This document shows, piece by piece, positions 19,054 to 29,338 of a stretch of DNA of 64,000 nt (the stretch's first letter is position 1; every line of letters starts with the position of its first letter). The notes under the pieces are model-generated. The model saw only the letters and a program-made list of their open reading frames with translations. It did no database searches and was not told the origin of the DNA. Source of the stretch: DATFTE01 sp963840665 (GTDB taxonomy: Bacteria > Acidobacteriota > Terriglobia > Terriglobales > Acidobacteriaceae); NCBI GenBank assembly GCA_963840665.1, contig CAWIZO010000008.1, forward strand, positions 62,001 to 126,000, in the 5' to 3' direction. The position numbers and the translations under genes were made by a program.

Positions 19054-22000
19054 TTGATTCCTACACGTCGTTTGGTCCCTGTTCTTCTCGCCTGTTCCCT
19101 AGTTCTCGTGTTTGCCGACGCCGCTTTCTCGCAACAAATCCCTGAGAATACCTATCAGGAGTTGCGCTGGCGCATGATTGGTCCCTTTCGTGGAGGGCGT
19201 ACCCGGGCCCTGAGCGGCGTGCCCGACCAGCCGAATGTCTTTTACATCGGACAGGTGAACGGCGGGGTCTGGAAGTCGGACGACTATGGCCGTACCTGGA
19301 ATCCGATCTTCGATTCGCAGCCGACGCAGTCGATCGGCGCCATCGCGATTGCCCCCTCTGATCCGAATGTCATTTATGTTGCCAGCGGTGAAGGTTTGCA
19401 TCGCCCAGATCTCTCGGTGGGAGATGGAATTTACAAATCAACCGACGCGGGAAAAACCTGGACGCATTTGGGCCTCCGAGGGGGGCAGCAGATTCCGGCG
19501 CTGGTGGTTGACCCGCGTGATCCGAATCATCTGGTGGCCGCTGTATTGGGTCATCCCTACGGCGCCAGCGAAGAACGCGGGATTTATCGCTCTACCGACG
19601 GAGGCAACACCTGGAAGAAGGTGCTCTCTAAAGACGAGAACACAGGCGGATCGGACATCGAGATCGATCCCTCGAATCCCGACGTTTTATATGCGGCGCT
19701 CTGGGAAGCGCGCGAGGGTCCGTGGGAAGACAACAACCTGTTCAACGGAACCGGCGGTGGACTGTTCAAGTCAACGGATGGCGGCGAGACCTGGCACCCT
19801 CTGACTAAGGGCCTGCCGACGAATTTGGCGCAGATCAACGTCGCCATCGCACCGAGTGATCCCAAGCGACTCTATGCAACAGTGGCTACCACAGACCGTG
19901 AAGGACTTGGGGTCTATCGCTCCGACGACGCTGGCGAGAGTTGGTCTCACGTCACTATGGATCCGCGCGCCGGCATGCGAATCGGTGGCGGCGATCTTCC
20001 GATTCCGAAAGTGGATCCCAAGAATCCGGATGTCGTTTACAGCACCAGCATCGTGACCATGAAGTCCACAGACGGAGGCAAAACGTGGATCAGTTTCCGC
20101 GGGGCGCCTGGTGGCGATGACTATCAGAACATCTGGATCAATCCTCACGACGGCAACACGATTCTGCTGGTCAGTGATCAAGGCGCAATTGTGACAGTGA
20201 ACGGCGGCAAGACCTGGGGTTCCTGGTACAACCAGCCCACGGCGCAGCTTTATCACGTTGGCGTCACCAATACTTTTCCTTATCGCGTTTGTAGTGGCCA
20301 GCAGGAGAGCGGGTCCGTGTGCATCCTGAGTCGCGGCAATGATGGCGAGATCACCCTTCGTGACTGGCATCCCGTTGGAGTGATTGAGTACGGATACGTC
20401 GCTCCCGATCCTCTTGATCCAGATGTAATTTATGGCGCAGGACGCAGCGAGGTCTCAAGGTTCCACTGGTCCACGGGGCAGGTGCAAAACATCACGCCAA
20501 TTCCTGTGCGTAACGGAAAGTTTCGCGCGAACCGCACGGAACCCATCATGTTTTCTCCGCTGAATCCTCACGTGATGTACTACGCCGCGAATGTCCTGTT
20601 TAAGACAACGGATGCGGGAGAGAACTGGGAGACGATCAGCCCTGATCTAACCCGCGAGGCGCCAGGCGCTCCGCCCAGCGTGGGCAAACTGTTTCCGCAG
20701 GGCGCCGACAAGCAGCGCGGCGTGATCTACGCTCTGGCGCCATCATTCAAGAACGAAAGCACTCTGTGGGCCGGGACCGACGATGGTCAGGTATGGATCA
20801 CCCACGACGCGGGGAAGCATTGGGGCAACATTACCCCGCCCGATCTGACGCCATGGAGTAAAGTCACCCAGATCAGTGCATCGCACTTCGATGACACGTC
20901 GGCTTACATTTCAGTGAGCCGTTTTCGCATCGATGATCTGCGGCCTTACATCTATCGCACTCGCGATGGAGGGAAGTCGTGGCAGTCCATCACGACAGGA
21001 CTGCCGTCCGACGCTCCCGTCGATACGGTGCGCGAAGATCCCGAGCGCAAGGGACTCTTATTTGCCGGGACCGAAAACGCGGTGTGGGTAACCTTCGATG
21101 ACGGAGACCACTGGCAGTCGCTGCAACTGAATCTGCCACACACTTCGATGCGCGACTTGTGGGTCCATGAGGATGACCTGATCGTGGCGACTCACGGCCG
21201 GGCATTCTGGATTTTGGATGACATCACTCCTTTGCGCCAATTGGCTGCCAGCGTCGTTCAAGCGGACGCAACTCTATTTCGGCCGGGCAAGGCATACCGG
21301 GTTCGTCGAGACACAAATCCTGACACGCCGATTCCACCGGACGAACCCACGGCCCTGAATCCTCCGCACGGCGCTATTCTCGATTACTACTTGGCCAAGC
21401 CAGCATCAGGGCCGGTAACCCTCGAGATTCTGGACCCCGCGGGCAAGATGGTACGGCGATTTTCCAGCACAGATAAGCCTGACGTAACCGAAGAGCAACT
21501 AAAGAGCCAGTTAATCCCTCTCTATTGGATTCGGATGCCAAAGGCTTTATCCACAGAAGCGGGAATGCATCGTTGGGTGTGGGATCTGCATTATCCGGAC
21601 CCGGTTGCAACGCAACACGGCTATCCGATCGCCGCGATTCCCGGAGACACTCCTCGTGAGCCGCAGGGGCTCCATGCTCTCCCCGGAAAATACTCGGCGC
21701 GGCTCACCGTCAACGGGCATTCTTACACCGAGCCATTCACAGTGGTGATGGATCCCCGAGTGAAGACGACAACTGCCGGACTTGCGCAGTTGTTCGAGTT
21801 AGAGACTCGTTTGGCGGCGTTGTTAACGCGGACTTCTCAGGCCGTCGTGAACGCGCGGTCCATGCATACGCAAGCGCAGGGACTTGAAAGCAAGGCCACA
21901 GGTTCCACGGCAGACGCCCTCAAGAGTTTTGATCAGAAAGTTGGCGCAGTGCTTCAGAGTGCAGTGCCCTCAGCAGCTACGCAAACTCTTACTCTGACTC

Positions 22001-22245
22001 GAATCAACGGAGCCGCCTCAACCCTCTATGCGGACGCAGCGCGGGCCGACGCCGCCCCCACCAAGGCTTTGCTGGACGCGACGGCCACCGCGGAACAAGA
22101 TGCCACGACCGTGTTGAAGAGCTTCGATGCCATCAAGAATGTTGATCTGCCCGCATTGAATCAGTCGTTGCGCGGGGCAAACTTGCCTGAGATTCGCGGA
22201 ATGGCGGATTCACAGCCGACTGACGATGACTCAGATGTGGAATAG
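19054..22245 (+). CDS. Secreted sortilin/VPS10-like beta-propeller protein
   Basis: The protein is made of repeated GGxTW and D-GG-(K/E/N)-TW signatures (STDAGKTWTHLG, STDGGNTWKK, STDGGETWHP, STDGGKTWIS and more). These are the BNR/sortilin repeats of a large double propeller. A signal peptide (RRLVPVLLACSLVLVFADAAFSQQ) shows export. The start is probably TTG 19054 with CGGAGA upstream; TTG 18997 is possible but would add 19 residues before the signal. The last 350 residues are a propeller-exit and helical C-terminal region. Such proteins are abundant in Acidobacteria and often labelled glycosyl hydrolases, but no enzyme activity is established. A paralogue follows directly. Confidence 0.88.
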   Translation: MIPTRRLVPVLLACSLVLVFADAAFSQQIPENTYQELRWRMIGPFRGGRTRALSGVPDQPNVFYIGQVNGGVWKSDDYGRTWNPIFDSQPTQSIGAIAIAPSDPNVIYVASGEGLHRPDLSVGDGIYKSTDAGKTWTHLGLRGGQQIPALVVDPRDPNHLVAAVLGHPYGASEERGIYRSTDGGNTWKKVLSKDENTGGSDIEIDPSNPDVLYAALWEAREGPWEDNNLFNGTGGGLFKSTDGGETWHPLTKGLPTNLAQINVAIAPSDPKRLYATVATTDREGLGVYRSDDAGESWSHVTMDPRAGMRIGGGDLPIPKVDPKNPDVVYSTSIVTMKSTDGGKTWISFRGAPGGDDYQNIWINPHDGNTILLVSDQGAIVTVNGGKTWGSWYNQPTAQLYHVGVTNTFPYRVCSGQQESGSVCILSRGNDGEITLRDWHPVGVIEYGYVAPDPLDPDVIYGAGRSEVSRFHWSTGQVQNITPIPVRNGKFRANRTEPIMFSPLNPHVMYYAANVLFKTTDAGENWETISPDLTREAPGAPPSVGKLFPQGADKQRGVIYALAPSFKNESTLWAGTDDGQVWITHDAGKHWGNITPPDLTPWSKVTQISASHFDDTSAYISVSRFRIDDLRPYIYRTRDGGKSWQSITTGLPSDAPVDTVREDPERKGLLFAGTENAVWVTFDDGDHWQSLQLNLPHTSMRDLWVHEDDLIVATHGRAFWILDDITPLRQLAASVVQADATLFRPGKAYRVRRDTNPDTPIPPDEPTALNPPHGAILDYYLAKPASGPVTLEILDPAGKMVRRFSSTDKPDVTEEQLKSQLIPLYWIRMPKALSTEAGMHRWVWDLHYPDPVATQHGYPIAAIPGDTPREPQGLHALPGKYSARLTVNGHSYTEPFTVVMDPRVKTTTAGLAQLFELETRLAALLTRTSQAVVNARSMHTQAQGLESKATGSTADALKSFDQKVGAVLQSAVPSAATQTLTLTRINGAASTLYADAARADAAPTKALLDATATAEQDATTVLKSFDAIKNVDLPALNQSLRGANLPEIRGMADSQPTDDDSDVE

Positions 22246-22288
22246 ACCAACTCTTTATCTCAAGCTGTTTTCCTGGAGGAATAGTCAC

Positions 22289-25200
22289 GTGCGAAACACT
22301 GCCGCCTTGTTAGTTGTAGTGTGCCTCAGCGCTTTTGTGTCGGGTCAGAAGAATCAATCGAAACCGGCGGGTTCGGGAAAGTTGAAGCCGAGTGTTGCCA
22401 GCGACAAAGCCCCCGCAACGAGCAGCGATGCGAAACCCGATCAAGACGATGACAAAGAGTCCAAAGGGCCTTGGAAGGGTCTGGAATATCGCTTGGTTGG
22501 TCCCTATCGTGGTGGACGCGTCGTAGCTGTCTCGGGCGTTGTCGGACAGGGCGATATCTACTACTTTGGCGCGACCGCGGGCGGGGTGTGGAAGACCACC
22601 GATGGTGGATTGAACTGGAAGCCGATTTTCGATAGGCAAAAAGATGCTTCGCCAGCGATTGGCGCTATCGCCGTCTCGGAGTCTGATCCTAACGTGATTT
22701 ACGTCGGAACCGGCGAAGCCTGCATTCGCGGCAATATCGTGGGCGGAAATGGAGTTTACAAATCTATCGATGCAGGGAAGACCTGGAAGTTTGTCGGACT
22801 CGGTGACACCCATGCCATCGGTCGGTTGATCATCGATCCCAAGAATCCCGATGTCGCCTTCGTCGCGGCGTTGGGCCATCCCTTCGGCGATAACGACGAG
22901 CGCGGAATCTTTCGCACTCGCGATGGTGGCAAAACGTGGGACAAGGTGCTTTACAAGGATGCAAAGACGGGCGGCATCGATATCACATTCGATCCCAGCA
23001 ATTCGAACATCCTATTCGCCGGGATGTGGCAGGCACGGCGTACCCCCTGGGGCATGGACAGCGGCGGTCCGGGCAGCGGTCTCTATCGCTCCATCGATGG
23101 CGGCACTACCTGGAAACAACTTAAAGGGCACGGGCTGCCGGAAGGAACTCTTGGGCGCATCGGTGTCACTGTGTCAGGGGCAAATCCGAACCGCGTGTGG
23201 GCCGTAATCGAGGCCGAAAAGGGCGGCATTTATCGCTCGGATGACGGAGGCGACAGTTGGCAACTCCTCACTGACGATCATCGCTTCCGGCAGCGCGCAT
23301 GGTACTACTCGCACATTTTCGCCGATCCGAAGTCTGCCGACTCCGTCTACATCCTGAATACCGGAATCTACCGTTCGAATGATGGGGGAAAGACCTTCGC
23401 GCGCGTCCCCGCTCCGCACGGGGACAATCACGGTTTATGGATCGATCCCACCAATCCCCAGCGACTGATTAACGGCAACGACGGCGGAGCGACAGTCTCA
23501 ACCAATGGCGGCGCGAGTTGGACCACTCAATACAACCAGCCGACGGCGCAGTTCTATCACGTCAGCACCGACAATCGTTTTCCCTATTTCATGTACGGCG
23601 CGCAGCAGGATAATTCCACCGTTGCGATTGCCAGTGCGAGCCCCAACGGCGCGATTGACCGTCCCGACTGGTACGACGTCGGCGGCGGCGAGAGCGGCTA
23701 TATCGCCGCAGATCCCAACGATCCGATGATTGTCTACGCAGGCTCCTATGGCGGCGAAATCAGCCGCTACAATCATCGAACGCGGAGAGACGCAGGCCGT
23801 AAATCCGTGGCCAGTAAATCCCATCGGATGGGCAGCGGCCGATGTGAAGCATCGTTTCCAATGGACTGAGCCTATCGTCGTTTTCCCCACACGATCCCAA
23901 GACTCTCTATTTCGCCGGGGAAGTGCTCTTCAAGACGACCGACAGCGGCATGAACTGGACCATCGTCAGCCCAGACCTCACTCGTAACGACAAAAGTAAA
24001 CAGCAGGCGTCAGGCGGACCAATCACAAAAGACAACACCGGCGTCGAGGTCTACGACACGATCTTCTCGGTCGTGGAGTCGCCTGTTCAGAAAGATTTGA
24101 TCTGGGTTGGAACCGACGACGGACTGGTGCAACTGACGCGCGATGGCGGCAAGCACTGGGAGAACGTGACACCGAAAGCCATGCCGGACTGGGGCACGGT
24201 CAGCATGGTCGAGGCGTCTCCCCACGATGCGGGCACCGCTTACATCGCGGTGGAACGTCACAAGCAAGATGATTTCGCTCCCTACATTTTCAAGACCAGC
24301 GACTTCGGCAAGAGTTGGACCAAGCTTACTGACGGAATTCCGTCCAACAACTACGTGCATGCTGTCCGCATAGATCCTCGCCGCGCCGGATTGCTTTTCG
24401 CCGGAACGGAAATGGGAGTCTATGTTTCCTTCGATGACGGTGCGCACTGGCAGTCTTTGCAGCTCAATCTGCCGCCTGCGCCGGTGAACGATCTGATCGT
24501 CAAGAACTATGACCTGGTCGTGGCTACCCATGGCCGAAGTTTCTGGGTGATTGACAACATTACTCCGCTCGAGCAATACAGCGAGTCCATCGCGCTACAG
24601 GACGTACACCTGTTCACTCCCGGTCCGGCAAGCCATACCGTCTTTGGAGGTTCACCCTTTGCTTCCGCCAATGCCGGCAAGAATCCACCGGCTGGTGCGG
24701 TCATCGATTATTGGTTGAAGACTGAACTGAAGAAACCAGACGAGAAGAAGCCTTCCGGTGAGGATGAGTAAGAAAGCCGAAGCCGAAGAGTCCCACATCA
24801 CGCTCGAGATCCTGGACTCGTCCGGCAAAGTCATCCGTAAATTTCCCAAGAAAGCCTGAAGAGGACAGCCCGGATGAAGGCGAAGGCCGTCGCGATAAGA
24901 ACGCCGGGAAGTTGCCATCCGATGCCGGCCTCAACCGGTTTGTGTGGGATCTGAAGTATGAAGGCTCGAGTAAGGTTCCAAAGGCGCCTCTCTGGGCGGG
25001 AAGCAACGACGGCCCTGAAGCGTTGCCGGGGACGTACCAGGTTCGCCTGACAGTTCTCGGTAAGAGCTATACGGCGTCGCTCGAGGTGAAGGCCGATCCT
25101 CGCTCGAACGTGAGTGAAGCCGACATGGAGAAGCAATTTGACCTTCTCATGAAGATTCGCGAGAAGCTCAACGAGACCGACGACACGGTGATTCAGATCC

Positions 25201-25595
25201 GCGATCTGCGTGCGCAGATCAATGGCATCAACACCCGCCTGAAAGATGATCCACGCGAGAAGGCCATCGCCGACGCGGGAAAAGCGCTCGACAAGAAGAT
25301 GACTGAGGTCGAAGAAGCGCTGATCCAGACCAAAGCCAAGAGCGGTCAGGACGTACTGAATTTCCCCATTCGCCTCAATAACCAGCTTGCGGCTTTGGGA
25401 GGCGTAGTTGCCAGCGCTGATTCTGCGCCTACGCAGCAATCCTACGAAGTGTTCGACATGTTGAGCAAAGCGATCGATGAGCAAACGGCGAAGTGGAAGC
25501 AGATTGTCGCAACGGACGTCAGCGCCTACAACAACCTCGTGAAGCAGCAGGATGTCCCAGCGCTCATGGTGATGAAGGCATCCGCCGGACAGTAA
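22289..25595 (+). pseudogene. Second sortilin/VPS10-like propeller protein, four single-base frame breaks
   Basis: This paralogue of the preceding gene starts at GTG 22289, with GGAGG nine bases upstream and a signal peptide (MRNTAALLVVVCLSAFVSGQ). The same repeats continue through four frames. An extra base near 23783, one near 23880, an extra T at 24769 and an extra T at 24857 each shift the frame by one. Removing them restores an unbroken protein: NHRT-GETQAVNPWPV, PIV-FSPHDPKTLYF, GEDE-KKAEAEES and KKA-EEDSPDEGE. The last two extra bases lie exactly at in-frame TAA and TGA stops. The conserved reading on both sides of each break means decay is very recent or the breaks are base-calling errors. 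The overlap of the ORF start with the previous stop suggests one operon. Confidence 0.85.
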
Positions 25596-25610
25596 CGGAG
25601 TTCATGCAAG

Positions 25611-26558
25611 CTATCCGTCGTGGGCGCGAAAGAATTGCTCCCGGTGTTCTTGATCGCGAAATGCTTCGACTCCGCCCGGCCGCGTGGTGGAGAGAGCACC
25701 GGCCAGATTGCCGGCTTTGAGGCAGGTCGGAAGATCGGCGCCCAAAACATATTGCGAGAGAAATCCGGCATCAAAACTGTCTCCGGCGCCCACGGCATCC
25801 ACTGGACTTACTCGGGTTGCGGAGCTTTTGAAACGTTCGGATCCACGCTGGGCCAGGGAGCCATCCTCCCCTAACTTCACAACTACCAGTGGGACATTTT
25901 CAGCTAAGCGCTTCACGGCTTCGTCGAGGTCGCCGGTTCCGGCGATTTTCCTCGCCTCGCGCCCATTAGGCAGCAGGACGTCCAGGTAGGGCCATAACGG
26001 CTCAAGACCCGGCCACGAGTCGTCTGGGTCATCATTGGTGTCAAGAGAGGTCGTCAACCCTGCTTCCTTGAATCTCTTGAATAGTTCGACGGCTCGCGGG
26101 CGTAGATTGTTTTGCAGAAAGTACGACGAGAAATGGAAGTGCTTCGAATCGGAAAGGTATTCGAAGTCAAGATCTTCGTACGTCAGTTCGGCGATCGTGC
26201 CCGCGTAGGTGACCATATTTCGCCATTTGTCGCGTTGCAGAACGACAGTGAGCCCGGTTTGCGATCCGATTCGACTGGTTTGAACTCGTGATATATCAAC
26301 GCCACTTTGTTGCAGGTGGCCAAGCGCTATCTGGCCGAGGGGATCGTCGCCGATGAGGGAGACGAACCCTACACGCCGTCCTAGAGCCGCCAAATTGTGC
26401 GCAACGATGGTCGACGATCCCCCCAGCGTCAGCATCATGCGCTCCGCAAGAAGTTCACGCTCAGGGGGAAGTTCCTCTGGCAAGCCATAAAGTATTAGAT
26501 CGAGGTTGAGCTCCCCGGCAATTGTGACGTCGAATAGTGGCATAAGCATCGACATCAT
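25611..26558 (-). CDS. PfkB-family carbohydrate kinase
   Basis: The 315-residue protein shows both PfkB signatures: LGGSSTIVAHNLAALGRRVGF near residue 46 (substrate side) and DAVGAGDSFDAGFLSQY near residue 255 (anion hole and catalytic Asp). It is a ribokinase-type sugar or nucleoside kinase; 2-keto-3-deoxygluconate, fructose or ribose are all possible. There is no transporter or catabolic gene beside it to decide. It is convergent with the broken propeller gene (15 bases apart) and divergent from the GluQRS gene (37 bases), so the two start regions share a very short promoter zone. Confidence 0.9.
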   Translation of the reverse strand: MMSMLMPLFDVTIAGELNLDLILYGLPEELPPERELLAERMMLTLGGSSTIVAHNLAALGRRVGFVSLIGDDPLGQIALGHLQQSGVDISRVQTSRIGSQTGLTVVLQRDKWRNMVTYAGTIAELTYEDLDFEYLSDSKHFHFSSYFLQNNLRPRAVELFKRFKEAGLTTSLDTNDDPDDSWPGLEPLWPYLDVLLPNGREARKIAGTGDLDEAVKRLAENVPLVVVKLGEDGSLAQRGSERFKSSATRVSPVDAVGAGDSFDAGFLSQYVLGADLPTCLKAGNLAGALSTTRPGGVEAFRDQEHREQFFRAHDG

Positions 26559-26595
26559 AGCGAAAGCCCTCGCTCTCTGACGTTAAAATGCACGT

Positions 26596-27429
26596 GTGTC
26601 GACAGATCTCTATCGCGGGCGCCTTGCGCCATCTCCCACTGGTTTGCTTCACGCCGGGCATGCTCGCACATTCTGGACAGCCTTCGAACGGGCTCGAGAG
26701 CATAGCGGCCTATTGGTTTTTCGCAATGAAGACCTTGATCCGCAGCGCTGCAAGCAGGAATTCGTCGACGCTATGTTCGAAGATCTTCGTTGGCTCGGCA
26801 TCCATTGGGAAGAAGGACCCGACCGCGGAGGTCCGTTTGCGCCTTACTCGCAAAGTCAGCGGCGGGAGCACTACCTGGCGGCATGGCGGCAACTGCGAGA
26901 CTCTGGGGCAATCTATCCGTGTACCTGTTCGCGCAAAGATGTTGCCTTGTCTGCGACCGCGCTGAATGAGGGCGATGACGAGCCTCTTTATTCCGGACGC
27001 TGCCGCTCCCGCGCCGACGCGGCCGCCTTTGCCGAACCCGTGGGAGTGAACTGGCGTTTCCGAGTGCCCGACGGCGAGAAGGTTAGCGTCACTGATCTTC
27101 ACCTGGGAACTCACGATTGGACCGCGGGCACGGAATTCGGCGATTTCGTCGTGTGGCGACGCGATGACGTGCCAGCGTATCAACTGGCGGTCGTGGTAGA
27201 CGATGCCCATATGCGAATCACCGAGGTCGTCCGAGGCGCCGATCTTCTGAAATCAACCGCACGCCAGCTATTGCTCATTCGCGCTCTCAACCTCCCCGTG
27301 CCCTCGTATTATCACTGCGATCTGGTTCGCGACAACTCAGGCGCAAGGTTGGCAAAGCGCCACGATGCTCTGAGCATCAGACATCTCGGCGAGCAGGGCT
27401 GGACTCCAGCGCAGGTTGTTGGGATTTAG
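26596..27429 (+). CDS. gluQ: Glutamyl-Q tRNA(Asp) synthetase
   Basis: The 277-residue protein is a truncated glutamyl-tRNA synthetase. APSPTGLLHAGHARTFW holds the HIGH-type motif (residues 19-22), FRNEDLDPQR binds glutamate/ATP, YPCTCSRKD and YSGRCRSR give the zinc cysteines, and ARLAKRHDA replaces KMSKS. The anticodon-binding domain is absent. GluQRS attaches glutamate to queuosine in position 34 of tRNA-Asp. The start is GTG 26596. The three genes that follow run in the same direction but do different work. Confidence 0.93.
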   Translation: MSTDLYRGRLAPSPTGLLHAGHARTFWTAFERAREHSGLLVFRNEDLDPQRCKQEFVDAMFEDLRWLGIHWEEGPDRGGPFAPYSQSQRREHYLAAWRQLRDSGAIYPCTCSRKDVALSATALNEGDDEPLYSGRCRSRADAAAFAEPVGVNWRFRVPDGEKVSVTDLHLGTHDWTAGTEFGDFVVWRRDDVPAYQLAVVVDDAHMRITEVVRGADLLKSTARQLLLIRALNLPVPSYYHCDLVRDNSGARLAKRHDALSIRHLGEQGWTPAQVVGI

Positions 27430-27496
27430 CGAAGCCACGGCACAGTGCTGTTATACAATTCGCGCACGCGGCTGCGCATGCCGGACCGTCCATCCC

Positions 27497-27868
27497 ATGA
27501 CCGACGCTCAAGTCTCCGTTCCAATCGAAGGGGTCTGGCAACTCGAATCGTACGTACGCGCCGGCGTCTCTACGTCCGTTACCGGCGTTCTTTTCCTAAC
27601 CGGAGGCCAGTGGTCAACTCTCTACTTCGTGCCTCAAGCGACCTCCGGAGAGTATTGGGGAAGTGCTGAGTCCGGTCGATACACATTCCACGGGGACCGC
27701 CTGACCTTCTATCACCGCTACACCTTCCAAGGGGGAGCGGAGAAACCTGTGGTGACGAATCTCGATTCGCAAGTGGTGGAAGAGTGCAGGATTGAGGCGT
27801 CCGGGGATCAACTTGCAATCTATTTTCCCAGCGGGAGCATCATCCGCTGCCGGCGTCACGAGAAATGA
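27497..27868 (+). CDS. Small lipocalin-like protein of unknown function
   Basis: ATG 27497 is preferred over the upstream in-frame codon at 27416 because the intervening 27 residues are Cys-rich and look non-coding. The 123-residue product starts PIEGVWQLESYV and has alternating strands (GRYTFHGDRLTFYHRYTF), like the lipocalin-like small beta-barrel families. There is no signal peptide. Its TGA overlaps the ATG of the amino-acid permease gene (ATGA), so the two are translationally coupled. No enzyme motif is visible. Confidence 0.65.
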   Translation: MTDAQVSVPIEGVWQLESYVRAGVSTSVTGVLFLTGGQWSTLYFVPQATSGEYWGSAESGRYTFHGDRLTFYHRYTFQGGAEKPVVTNLDSQVVEECRIEASGDQLAIYFPSGSIIRCRRHEK

Positions 27869-29337
27869 CCGAGCCTCCGGTGGCCATCCCTCCTGAGTCG
27901 TTTCACCTGCGGCGCGAGATCGGCCTTTTAGGGTTAGTGGCCACCGGCGTAGCGGCGATGGTAGGAGTTGGCGTCAACATTCTGCCCTTCATGGTGCAGC
28001 GTTACCAGCCGGGAGTCGGGCCATGGGTGCCGGTTGCTTACGTGGTAGCGGCCGTGCCCGCTGTACTGGCAGCGGTTTGCTATGCCGCACTGGTGTCGGC
28101 AATGCCGCGTGCCGGTGGAAGCTATATAAGTGTCAGCCGCGCCCTAAGCCCATTCGCGGGATTCATCGCCAGCTTTTCGCAGTGGTTCGGCCTTTCGATG
28201 GCTATGGGAGTGGTGGCGTATTTTCTGGTTCCCGTCCTCCGCGATCTTCTGTCCGCCTTGGGAGTTTCAGTGCTAGAGCTTGATCGCCCCGTTCCCAGAA
28301 TCGTAGCCTCCCTTCTGGCGATTTGGTTGGCGTGGCTGGTGAACTTGTTTGGCGTCCGGCTCTACGAACGCAGCGTCGTGTTGATGGCTGCGGTCACAAT
28401 CATTGGACCGCTTGTCATGTCAGTCGCGGCATGGATTCGTCCGGCGGCGAGCGTTGTGCCGGCGCTTGGCGAACTAGCCTCCCCACAATTCACCGTTAAG
28501 GCCTTTCTCGGAACCGCAGTAGTGCTGTTTTCCTCATTTATCGGATTTGACGCCATTTCTCAGGCCGCCGGAGAGGCGAGGCGAGCGTCCGATCTGGTAC
28601 GCGCCATTGTGATCGCCATTGGTGGGGTTACGCTCTACTACATCATCTTTACGTGGAGCGTGTATCACGCGGTGCCGTGGCAGTCCATCTATCGTGCTTC
28701 GCTGGTACACGACATTTCCGCGCCAGGTTTGATGGCTCCGTTACTGCCCGCATGGCTCGGCGCGCTTATCCTTTTTTCGGTGACTGTCGCGATTTTGAAA
28801 GTCCTGCCTGCCGTCATGCTGGGGAATTCGCGCACACTCTACGCTTTCAGCCGAGACGGGATCTTGCCGGAGCCGCTATCGAGAATTCATCCCAGGTTCC
28901 GGACTCCTCACTTCGCGCTCTTGCTGACCTCTGTTGCCGCGAGTCTCTGTGTGCTAGGTTGCAATCTAGCGGGAGACTTCTTTCTCGGCGTCGATTTGCT
29001 GGTGCTTTCCATGCTGGTAAATTTTATTCTGATGGCGGTAGCGCTGATTACCTTTCCTTCCGTCAACCCGGAACTCTACAGCCAGATGACGTTCCTTCGA
29101 GGCCGCACGCAGCAGATCACTGTCGCCGCGGCTGCCATCCTGTTACTCGGTGGACTGCTTCTTGTGGAAGTGATTGGCGACTTGCGTTCACCGGCGCGAT
29201 GGTACTTGAAGTCCACGACCAGTTGGGTAGTTGTCATGCTCAGTGCCTGTGTACTGTTCTGGCGGTTTTGGTTGGGGCTTCGTAAGCGAGGGCTCGATCC
29301 CAACACCGCCATTTTCGATAGACTTCCTTCGGAGTGA
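27865..29337 (+). CDS. APC-family amino acid permease
   Basis: The 490-residue protein has about 12 membrane segments. The first helix carries GLVATGVAAMVGVGVNILPF, close to the APC unwound helix (G-[SAG]-x-G). A FIGFDAISQAAGEARR motif after helix 5 is typical of the family. It likely imports amino acids or amines with protons. Its start overlaps the previous stop by four bases and its own stop is one base before the FAD oxidoreductase start, so transport and oxidation of an amino acid are probably coupled in this operon. Confidence 0.9.
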   Translation: MTEPPVAIPPESFHLRREIGLLGLVATGVAAMVGVGVNILPFMVQRYQPGVGPWVPVAYVVAAVPAVLAAVCYAALVSAMPRAGGSYISVSRALSPFAGFIASFSQWFGLSMAMGVVAYFLVPVLRDLLSALGVSVLELDRPVPRIVASLLAIWLAWLVNLFGVRLYERSVVLMAAVTIIGPLVMSVAAWIRPAASVVPALGELASPQFTVKAFLGTAVVLFSSFIGFDAISQAAGEARRASDLVRAIVIAIGGVTLYYIIFTWSVYHAVPWQSIYRASLVHDISAPGLMAPLLPAWLGALILFSVTVAILKVLPAVMLGNSRTLYAFSRDGILPEPLSRIHPRFRTPHFALLLTSVAASLCVLGCNLAGDFFLGVDLLVLSMLVNFILMAVALITFPSVNPELYSQMTFLRGRTQQITVAAAAILLLGGLLLVEVIGDLRSPARWYLKSTTSWVVVMLSACVLFWRFWLGLRKRGLDPNTAIFDRLPSE

Positions 29338-29338
29338 A

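Noticed and set aside
24769..24859. TAA and TGA in the second propeller gene as sites of programmed +1 recoding
   Set aside because: Two further breaks in the same gene have no stop codon and there is no shared slippery sequence, so error or decay is simpler.
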